NCBI RefSeq assembly: GCF_008630915.1
Contig: NZ_CP043909.1
Span: forward strand, 2,046,001 to 2,110,000
Direction: 5' to 3'
Source of the DNA: Acinetobacter suaedae
GTDB taxonomy: Bacteria > Pseudomonadota > Gammaproteobacteria > Pseudomonadales > Moraxellaceae
DNA length: 64,000 nt
Each line of letters begins with the position of its first letter. Positions within the stretch are counted from its first letter, which is position 1. Positions 57,841-64,000 of this stretch are shown in pieces. The notes under the pieces were generated by a model. That model was not told the origin of the DNA. It did no database searches and saw nothing but the letters and a program-made list of their open reading frames with translations. The translations under genes and the position numbers were made by a program.

Positions 57841-58572
57841 ATGCATTATAAAATCCATGCGATTGACGTACAGAATGCCTTAAAAAACTATATATGGTTA
57901 TTGGAAGATACAACGACAAAACAAGTTGTGGTGATTGATCCAACAGAAGCGAGTTTAGTCACAGAGTTCTGTGAACAACATCATCTACAGATACAACAAA
58001 TTTGGCTCACACATTGGCATCCTGATCATACAGGGGGGGTAGAAGATTTATTGGCAAATGAAAACATCTCAGTTTACGGTCCGAGAGATGAATTAAGTAA
58101 AATTTCTTTTATTTCAAACCCATTACAACAAGATGATCATTTTCACTTTAATGACTTAAAAATTGAAATCATTGCGACCCCTGGCCATACTTTAGGGCAT
58201 ATTGTCTACTTTATTGAAGCAATGGATGCACTTTTTTGTGGTGATACATTATTTGCAATGGGATGCGGACGTTTGTTTGAAGGTACAGCTGAACAAATGT
58301 ACCATTCATTAAATAGGTTAGCGGCTCTACCTATCCAAACAAAAGTATACTGTACACATGAATATACCCTTGCCAATGCAGAGTTTGCGATCACCATAGA
58401 ACCACATAATGTTGCCTTACAAGAGCGTCTAAAACACGTTAGAGCATTACGAGAAGCGAATCAAATTACGCTTCCAAGTACCATAGAATTAGAACTTGCA
58501 ACCAATCCTTTCTTGCGGACAGAAAGTGCTGAAGACTTTGCACGAATTCGTACTCTAAAAGACCAATTTTAA
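57841..58572 (+). CDS. gloB: Hydroxyacylglutathione hydrolase (glyoxalase II) family protein
   Basis: A 243-residue metallo-beta-lactamase-fold hydrolase. Metal motif THWHPDHTGG (His-x-His-x-Asp-His) lies at about residues 59-68. The second-site His is in 'ATPGHTLGHIVYF' and the bridging Asp in 'ALFCGDTLFAMGCGRLFEGT'. The C-terminal 'TKVYCTHEYTLANAEFA' and 'NPFLRTESAEDFARIR' match the glyoxalase II C-domain. It detoxifies S-lactoylglutathione. The length is family-typical. Confidence 0.95.
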   Translation: MHYKIHAIDVQNALKNYIWLLEDTTTKQVVVIDPTEASLVTEFCEQHHLQIQQIWLTHWHPDHTGGVEDLLANENISVYGPRDELSKISFISNPLQQDDHFHFNDLKIEIIATPGHTLGHIVYFIEAMDALFCGDTLFAMGCGRLFEGTAEQMYHSLNRLAALPIQTKVYCTHEYTLANAEFAITIEPHNVALQERLKHVRALREANQITLPSTIELELATNPFLRTESAEDFARIRTLKDQF

Positions 58573-58593
58573 ATAAATAATGTTCTCCTTAAT

Positions 58594-58641
58594 GATTCAT
58601 TTTCCATTTTGCCATCAAAGTGGAAAATGAAATCTTTTTTT
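58594..58641 (+). terminator. Terminator after gloB
   Basis: A near-perfect 16-bp stem (TTCATTTTCCATTTTG with CAAAGTGGAAAATGAA, one G-U), four-base loop and seven T, 22 bp after the gloB stop. Confidence 0.9.
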
Positions 58642-58870
58642 ACATTTTATGGCAATTTATTTTTAAAACTAAACTCAAAACAAGCCATGAAATATTTTAT
58701 TTTTTAATATATTAATCAAATACTTAGAAACATTAAGCTTTAAAAACCATATCTGTAAATTACTCTATTTTTACATTACTTACACGCAGAAAAATAAATC
58801 TATCGAAAGACCCTTTAAAAATTTTTAACCTACCCCTATTAATAATTAAAGGTTCACAAGGAGTTCTCGC

Positions 58871-59077
58871 ATGAAAAACAGAGTTGTTAAAGCAAAAAAT
58901 TTATTAGCGTTTCGTATTTGGTTAGAAAAATTAGGATACTCAGTTAAGAATCTTACAGATAATCGTGGCTTTACGTTTAGCTTTAAAAAAGAATATGGCT
59001 TAGTGACAGGCGATTTATCTGGTAATGCTTTAGCAATGCAGCTGGGCGAAGAATTTGAAGATCATCTCAAAGCTTAA
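58871..59077 (+). CDS. Small conserved-looking hypothetical protein
   Basis: A 68-residue cytosolic basic protein of unknown function ('RIWLEKLGYSVKNLTDNRGF', 'FSFKKEYGLVTGDLSGNALA'), with an alpha-beta pattern but no named domain. AAGGAG lies eight bases before the ATG, so translation is likely. Its last codons and stop are inside a 17-bp perfect inverted repeat. The 230 bp upstream, after the gloB terminator, are AT-rich with no further feature. Confidence 0.75.
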   Translation: MKNRVVKAKNLLAFRIWLEKLGYSVKNLTDNRGFTFSFKKEYGLVTGDLSGNALAMQLGEEFEDHLKA

Positions 59078-59107
59078 TTTTCTTTTAGCTAAAGAAAATT
59101 AAGCTTT
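59069..59107 (+). repeat. 17-bp perfect hairpin over the stop codon of the small gene
   Basis: AAAGCTTAATTTTCTTT (59069-59085) is perfectly complementary to AAAGAAAATTAAGCTTT (59091-59107), with a five-base loop. The stop codon is in the left arm. The tail is T-poor (GGCTAACTTTT). It may be a transcription terminator or mRNA stability element. Confidence 0.6.
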
Positions 59108-59120
59108 GGCTAACTTTTAT

Positions 59121-59177
59121 GTCTAAACAATTCGCAATAAGAATCTATAAAAATTAATAATCTGCGATTGTTTAGAC
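59121..59177. repeat. Second inverted repeat downstream of the small gene
   Basis: GTCTAAACAATTCGCA (59121-59136) pairs with TGCGATTGTTTAGAC (59163-59177), ten contiguous base pairs plus five after a one-base bulge, with a 26-base AT-rich loop. No gene is in it. Origin unknown. Confidence 0.5.
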
Positions 59178-59237
59178 GTGATCTCAAAAGATTAACCTTA
59201 GAAATACCTCCATGTTTATATATTAAATATCAATAAC

Positions 59238-60887
59238 TTATTTATTTCTAAGTTCTTTCCTTAATATTTTTCCCACATTCGACTTTGGCAACTCAGATAT
59301 AAATTCAATATGACGAGGTCTTTTATACGCGGTAAGATTCTCTTGTGTATAAAGCTTTATTTCATCTACGGTTAAAGAGTGATCTCTCTTTACTATAAAC
59401 GCTTTCGGTACCTCACCCGATTTCTCATCTGCTACACCAACCACTGCAACTTCCATAACCTTTGGGTGTTGCGACAAAACACTCTCTATCTCGTTTGGAT
59501 ACACATTAAATCCTGATACTAAAATCATATCTTTTTTACGATCTAAAAGGGTGAGATATCCCCTCTCATCCATACTACCAATATCACCTGTTTTAAAGAA
59601 ACCATCTGCCGTCATTACCTGGGCTGTTTCTTCAGGAAGATTCCAATAGCCTTTCATCACTTGTGGGCCACGTATAGCCACCTCACCAGCATGACCTTGA
59701 GGCAGGACATGACCTTGATCATCGATAATAATTATTTCTGTCCCAGGTGATGGAAGACCAACAGTTCCTGTAAACTTCCGTGCTTTGGGAGGATTAAATG
59801 TTACGACTGGTGACGTCTCAGACAACCCATACCCTTCACGAATTGCGCAACCGGTAATCTTTTCCCACTGATCTGCTGTAGAACGCAATATACTCATGCC
59901 CCCACCAGCTGTTATTTCTAAACGGCTATGATCCAGCGTCTTAAATTTAGGATGATGATTAAGTGCATTAAATAACGTATTTACCCCAGTGAAGGTTTGC
60001 GGTTTGTATTTATCAAAGCAGTCAACTAAGTCATCAATATCCCGTGGATTGGCAACGAGTACAGTGGTATAGCCCTTATTCAAGGTGTAATGTAATAGAC
60101 AAACAGTGAATGCATAAATGTGGTACAAGGGCAAAGCGCAAATCATTGTATCGCCAGATAATGCATCTCGATTACCAAAGTAACTACAAAATACTGCATC
60201 ATTCTGTAGCAAGTTACTCATAATATTTTTGTGAACTAATTCAGCACCTTTAGATACTCCTGTCGTTCCTCCGGTATACTGTAAAAGTACCGTATCCTCT
60301 AAATTAAGATTTGGACGAATATAATGATCAGCGGAAGTCTGTTTTAAAATATCGACAAATTTAAAAAGATTATTTTGGGTATTGGAAGCTTGTTCGACAT
60401 CATTATTACCTAATAAATCATCTGGTGCTGTGGTGATGACATATTTAACATCAACATCCTCATGAATAGATTTATATACAGGCAACAATCCATCTAATAG
60501 GATAAGTACTGTCGCACCTGCATCATTGAGCTGGTGTTTCAATTCACGTGCCGTATAGAGTGGATTTACATTCACCAAAATCAAGCCAGCACGAACAATA
60601 GCCAGAGCAAGCAATGGGTATTGAATAATATTCGGCAACATAACTGCTATACGACTGCCTTGTGGTAAACCTAGATTTTGTAGAAATGCGGCCAACTGAC
60701 GACTGTAATATTCAACCTCAGCAAATGTAAAACGTTGATCTTTGAAAATAAAAGCATCTCTATGCTGAAATTTAGCAAAACTTTTATCCCAAAAATCTAA
60801 AAGTGAAGAAGCTTCTTGAGGAAATTGAATATCAGTTGAAATATCCCATTTTTGGTATTCATTTACCCATATTTTATTAACCATCAT
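59238..60887 (-). CDS. Long-chain fatty acid--CoA ligase (FadD-like, ANL superfamily)
   Basis: A 549-residue acyl-CoA synthetase. The AMP-binding P-loop motif 'LLQYTGGTTGVSKGAELVH' lies at about 200-220. 'GYGLSETSPVVTFNPP', 'GFFKTGDIGSMDERGYLTLL', 'DRKKDMILVSGFNVYPNEIE' and the C-terminal catalytic Lys region 'LPKSNVGKILRKELR' complete the family pattern. It activates long-chain fatty acids for oxidation or lipid synthesis. Two adjacent ATGs (60887 and 60884) follow AGGAAAAGGA; a 20-codon longer frame has no such site. Confidence 0.94.
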   Translation of the reverse strand: MMVNKIWVNEYQKWDISTDIQFPQEASSLLDFWDKSFAKFQHRDAFIFKDQRFTFAEVEYYSRQLAAFLQNLGLPQGSRIAVMLPNIIQYPLLALAIVRAGLILVNVNPLYTARELKHQLNDAGATVLILLDGLLPVYKSIHEDVDVKYVITTAPDDLLGNNDVEQASNTQNNLFKFVDILKQTSADHYIRPNLNLEDTVLLQYTGGTTGVSKGAELVHKNIMSNLLQNDAVFCSYFGNRDALSGDTMICALPLYHIYAFTVCLLHYTLNKGYTTVLVANPRDIDDLVDCFDKYKPQTFTGVNTLFNALNHHPKFKTLDHSRLEITAGGGMSILRSTADQWEKITGCAIREGYGLSETSPVVTFNPPKARKFTGTVGLPSPGTEIIIIDDQGHVLPQGHAGEVAIRGPQVMKGYWNLPEETAQVMTADGFFKTGDIGSMDERGYLTLLDRKKDMILVSGFNVYPNEIESVLSQHPKVMEVAVVGVADEKSGEVPKAFIVKRDHSLTVDEIKLYTQENLTAYKRPRHIEFISELPKSNVGKILRKELRNK

Positions 60888-61309
60888 CGTTCCTTTTCCT
60901 ATCTTAATTATCCACTGTTCTATTGAATGAGTTTGATGCTGGAGCATGTGACTAACCCATCGAATACCGTTTTATCCTTTAACGGTGTCTTCTTATTAAA
61001 AGTAGAAAATATAGAAACTATATTTCGTATAACGAAATTAATATTCAATTATAAAGAAATAAAAGTCAATAGCAAAATTTAGTATCAAATTTCAAAATAA
61101 AATTTAAAAAGTATAGAATGATCCCTCATGCACCAATGGCGATGGAACAATGAGATGGCATGAAAAATTCAAAGGGCATGCTGCAAATATGAAATATCTT
61201 TTTTCTATTTTTTAGTACTTAGAGAATTAAAATAAAAAAACTATCAACCTTATATTTCATGCAAATTAACATTGGAACTTAAACGATTTCCAAGTATTAT
61301 AATGCCCTA
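60888..61309. other. Intergenic region before the SAH riboswitch
   Basis: Very AT-rich, without a supported gene. A -10 TATAAT (61298-61303) sits about 7 bp before the riboswitch; TTGGAA (61272-61277) is a poorly spaced -35 candidate. Nothing else was seen up to the ligase start. Confidence 0.5.
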
Positions 61310-61406
61310 GTCGAGGGATGCTGCGACGATCGATCTACAAGAAGATCGATTTGCCAGGCTCGACGATCGGTTAAACATTCGTTTTAACCAACAACGGCAT
61401 CCGCGA
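61310..61406 (+). promoter_or_regulatory. S-adenosylhomocysteine (SAH) riboswitch
   Basis: The sequence fits the SAH riboswitch family. P1 arms are GTCGAG (61310-61315) and CTCGAC (61359-61364). The conserved core 'GGATGCTGCGAC' and 'GCCAGGCTCG' is present. A pseudoknot/P4-type pair is GGATGC (61316-61321) with GCATCC (61397-61402). A hairpin ATCGATCT/AGATCGAT (61329-61336, 61343-61350) and another GGTTAAAC/GTTTTAACC (61369-61389) fill the variable arms. It lies 40 bp before ahcY, the SAH hydrolase, and is expected to activate expression when SAH accumulates. Confidence 0.9.
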
Positions 61407-61444
61407 ACAGAACGATCAATACTATTTTTTTCTAGGAGATCCTG

Positions 61445-62827
61445 ATGAACGCGGTGAATGCTTCATTTACAGATTACAAAGTTGCTGATATTTCCCTTGC
61501 TGACTACGGTCGTAAAGAAATCAAACTTGCTGAAGCAGAAATGCCAGCTTTGATGGGTTTACGGAAGCGTTATGCAGCAGCTAAACCGCTTGCAGGTGCA
61601 AAAATTTTGGGTTGTATTCACATGACAATCCAAACAGCTGTTCTTATTGAGACATTAATTGAACTTGGTGCTGAAGTTCGTTGGACTTCATGCAACATTT
61701 TCTCAACTCAAGATCATGCTGCAGCGGCAATTGCTGCTCGTGGTATTCCAGTATTCGCGTGGAAAGGCGAAACTGAAGAAGAATATGTATGGTGCTTAGA
61801 GCAACAAATCAATGTAAATGGCAAGCCTTGGGATGCCAACATGATTTTGGACGATGGTGGTGACTTAACAGCACTTGTTCATGACAAATACCCTGCTCTT
61901 TTAGAACGTATTCACGGCATTACTGAAGAAACCACAACAGGCGTACAACGTCTATTAGAAATGTGGAAAGACGGCTCACTTAAAGTTCCAGCAATCAACG
62001 TTAATGATTCGATCACTAAATCGAAGAATGACAACAAATACGGTTGCCGCCACTCACTAAATGATGCAATTAAACGTGCAACTGACATGCTACTTTCTGG
62101 TCGTCGTGCACTTGTAATTGGTTACGGTGATGTCGGTAAAGGTTCTGCACAATCTTTACGTCAAGAAGGCATGATCGTTCGTGTAACTGAAGTTGATCCA
62201 ATTTGTGCAATGCAAGCGTGCATGGATGGCTACGAAGTTGTTTCTCCATACAAAAATGGCGTACAAACTGGCAAGAAAGAAGACATCAACCATGATCTAT
62301 TAGGTAATACTGATCTTGTTGTGACAACGACTGGTAACTACCATGTATGTGACGCTGCAATGTTAGATAGTCTAAAAGCAGGTGCAGTGGTTTGTAACAT
62401 CGGTCACTTTGATACTGAAATCGACACTGCTTATTTACGTGGTTATAAATGGGTTGAAGTGAAGCCACAAGTACACCAAGTTTATCGCTCAGAAGACGAA
62501 AGCAATTACTTAATTCTTCTTTCAGAAGGTCGTTTAGTCAATCTTGGTAATGCAACTGGTCACCCTTCACGTGTGATGGATGGTTCTTTCGCTAACCAAG
62601 TATTGGGTCAAATGCATTTATTTGCTGAAAAATTTGCTGATCTTCCTGCTGATCAAAAGCAAGCTGCAATCCGTGTAGAAGTACTTCCTAAGAAACTAGA
62701 CGAAGAAGTTGCTGCAGCGATGGTTGTTGGCTTTGGTGGTGTGTTGACACAATTAACACAAGTACAAGCAGATTACCTTGGTGTGCCTGTCGAAGGTCCA
62801 TTCAAATCTGACGCTTACAAATACTAA
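61445..62827 (+). CDS. ahcY: Adenosylhomocysteinase
   Basis: A 460-residue NAD-dependent enzyme that splits SAH into adenosine and homocysteine, relieving product inhibition of methyltransferases. The Rossmann NAD motif '[19 protein letters not shown]' lies near residues 220-238; substrate motifs include '[15 protein letters not shown]' and '[15 protein letters not shown]'. The C-terminal '[10 protein letters not shown]' with Lys and Tyr matches the family. AGGAG lies before the ATG, just after the SAH riboswitch. Confidence 0.98.
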   Translation: MNAVNASFTDYKVADISLADYGRKEIKLAEAEMPALMGLRKRYAAAKPLAGAKILGCIHMTIQTAVLIETLIELGAEVRWTSCNIFSTQDHAAAAIAARGIPVFAWKGETEEEYVWCLEQQINVNGKPWDANMILDDGGDLTALVHDKYPALLERIHGITEETTTGVQRLLEMWKDGSLKVPAINVNDSITKSKNDNKYGCRHSLNDAIKRATDMLLSGRRALVIGYGDVGKGSAQSLRQEGMIVRVTEVDPICAMQACMDGYEVVSPYKNGVQTGKKEDINHDLLGNTDLVVTTTGNYHVCDAAMLDSLKAGAVVCNIGHFDTEIDTAYLRGYKWVEVKPQVHQVYRSEDESNYLILLSEGRLVNLGNATGHPSRVMDGSFANQVLGQMHLFAEKFADLPADQKQAAIRVEVLPKKLDEEVAAAMVVGFGGVLTQLTQVQADYLGVPVEGPFKSDAYKY

Positions 62828-62833
62828 GAAATT

Positions 62834-62867
62834 TAGGGCAGACGTTATACGGACTGCCCTTTTTTCT
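62834..62867 (+). terminator. Terminator between ahcY and metF
   Basis: An AGGGCAG/CTGCCCT stem with about ten-base loop and T6, so metF may be expressed by read-through or its own promoter. Confidence 0.85.
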
Positions 62868-62901
62868 AAAAATTTCCAAGCGATTTTAAAAAGGATTTGA
62901 A

Positions 62902-63738
62902 ATGACGAAACGTGTTCCTATTTCTTTTGAGTTTTTCCCACCAAAAACTGATGCTGGTGCAGAAAAATTAAAAGTTGTTCACCAAGAACTTCAACTGCTG
63001 AATCCAGAGTTCTTTTCCATTACTTATGGTGCTGGTGGTTCTACCCGTGAACGTACTTTAGCTGCAATTGATGATTTCAATGGTAAAGGTACGCCTGTTG
63101 CACCCCACCTTTCGTGTATCGGTGATGATAAAGTACGTATTGCCGAGCTATTAGATTTATACAAATCTCAGGGCATTGATCGCATCGTAGCACTACGTGG
63201 TGACTTACCTTCAGGTCAGGTGGGTTTAGGCGAGTTGCCTTATGCACAGGACTTGGTTCGCTTTATTCGTGAACATTCAGGCGATCACTTTCATATTGAA
63301 GTCGCAGCTTATCCTGAAATGCATCCACAAGCCGAAAGCTTCGATGCTGATATCAAACGTTTTGTAGAGAAAGTTCAAGCTGGAGCAAATGCAGGAATCA
63401 CTCAATTCTTCTTCAATCCAGATGCTTATTTCTATTTCATTGAACGTCTTGAGAAAGCTGGGGTAAATATCCCAATTGCACCAGGAATCATGCCCATTAC
63501 TAATGCAAGTAACTTAATTCGTTTTGCTGATGGTACAGGTGCTGAAATCCCACGCTGGATTCGTAAACAGCTTTCTGCTTACGGTGATGACAGTGCAAGC
63601 ATTAAAGCTTTTGGTCATGAAGTGATTTTGAAACTCTGTGAACGTTTAATTGCTGGCGGCGCACCAACCCTTCACTTCTATTCAATGAACCAAACCGAAC
63701 CAACCCGACAACTCGTTGTCGATCTTGGTCTCAACTAA
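62902..63738 (+). CDS. metF: 5,10-methylenetetrahydrofolate reductase
   Basis: A 278-residue FAD enzyme that makes 5-methyl-THF for methionine synthesis. Landmarks are 'ISFEFFPPKTDAGAEKL', 'PEFFSITYGAGGSTRERT', 'GIDRIVALRGDLPSG' and 'VAAYPEMHPQAESFDADI'. Length is usual. AAGGA precedes the ATG. It follows ahcY, a methyl-cycle partner, by 74 bp with a terminator in between. Confidence 0.97.
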   Translation: MTKRVPISFEFFPPKTDAGAEKLKVVHQELQLLNPEFFSITYGAGGSTRERTLAAIDDFNGKGTPVAPHLSCIGDDKVRIAELLDLYKSQGIDRIVALRGDLPSGQVGLGELPYAQDLVRFIREHSGDHFHIEVAAYPEMHPQAESFDADIKRFVEKVQAGANAGITQFFFNPDAYFYFIERLEKAGVNIPIAPGIMPITNASNLIRFADGTGAEIPRWIRKQLSAYGDDSASIKAFGHEVILKLCERLIAGGAPTLHFYSMNQTEPTRQLVVDLGLN

Positions 63739-63760
63739 TTTGTAAGAGCTCTACCCAAGC

Positions 63761-64000
63761 ATGAATCGTTTTTATATCGAAACTGAATTAAATACTGGCA
63801 AAACCATCGAACTAACAGAATCAGTGTTTCATCATTGGGTACGTGTGCTTCGCGCAAAAGAACAAGAGCAAGCCATCTTTTTCAATGGGAAAGGTGGCGA
63901 GTATCTAGTCACTTTGACAGAAATCAACAAAAAAAATGCTTTGGTGTCGATTGACCAATTTAACCCAATCGATCGGGTTGCACCTTTTAAAGTCATTTTA
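63761..64000 (+). CDS. rsmE: 16S rRNA (uracil1498-N3)-methyltransferase, 5' part
   Basis: The window ends inside this gene; 80 codons are visible. The start Met-Asn-Arg-Phe-Tyr-Ile, 'SVFHHWVRVLRAKEQEQAIF' and 'FFNGKGGEYLVTLTEINKKN' match the N-terminal PUA-like domain of RsmE. The SPOUT catalytic domain would lie beyond the window. It begins 22 bp after metF on the same strand. Confidence 0.88.
   Translation, partial: MNRFYIETELNTGKTIELTESVFHHWVRVLRAKEQEQAIFFNGKGGEYLVTLTEINKKNALVSIDQFNPIDRVAPFKVIL

Overview
The window is an AT-rich, gene-dense stretch of a gammaproteobacterial chromosome, most likely an Acinetobacter (inferred from gene content and protein character; no database was searched). 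Pointers are the cyoABCDE operon, a BlsA-like BLUF protein, an AbeS-like SMR pump, a long-tailed CsrA, hisZ-purA, MetQ/MetNI, and an ahcY gene behind a SAH riboswitch. I see no insertion sequence, prophage, CRISPR array, tRNA or rRNA gene. Almost everything is core chromosome with small accessory pockets.

Layout. 1-7.7 kb: LLM flavin oxidoreductase, a PAS-GGDEF-EAL protein, divergent ppsR/ppsA, and an RDD/GYF_2 membrane protein. 8-12.9 kb: cytochrome bo3 oxidase operon cyoABCDE with a hairpin leader. 13-18 kb: rpsF-rpsR-rplI, a divergent NAD(P)H oxidoreductase/HxlR pair with repeated operator-like sites, dnaB and alr. 18-23.4 kb: an operon of ATP-grasp, alpha-E, transglutaminase-like and Anbu-type proteasome-like genes, followed by a BLUF photoreceptor gene and facing a divergent WYL regulator. 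23.5-29.1 kb: hisZ-purA, an unknown lipoprotein, a small membrane protein and a GAPDH/Epd-family enzyme. 29.4-36 kb: alaS, lysC, csrA, rnhB, a small lipoprotein and cytochrome b561. 35.8-41.4 kb: adenine deaminase with purine permease, and a TonB receptor under a Fur-box-like site. 41.4-46 kb: a small acidic protein, an AraC regulator next to a fatty-acid-hydroxylase-like protein, an SMR pump and mnmG. 46-52.3 kb: a secreted Pro-rich protein, prmA, a DUF3426 protein, fis with a long structured leader, purH and purD. 52.3-58.6 kb: metQ, metNI, an HDAC-family enzyme overlapped with an unknown gene, and a glyoxalase II-like hydrolase. 58.9-64 kb: a small unknown protein, an acyl-CoA ligase, the SAH riboswitch with ahcY and metF, and the 5' part of rsmE.

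How genes work together. The best candidate for a little-described system is the 18.0-23.4 kb block: four genes of the Anbu/ATP-grasp/alpha-E/transglutaminase association, whose biochemical role is unsettled as far as I know, plus a light sensor and a divergent ligand-type regulator. Other coherent units are methyl-cycle control (SAH riboswitch-ahcY-metF), methionine import (metQ, metNI), adenine salvage (permease and deaminase) and purine synthesis (purA, purH, purD). Several noncoding structures deserve attention: the fis leader or small RNA, the cyo leader hairpin, the HxlR direct repeats, and the two long inverted repeats at 59.07-59.18 kb.
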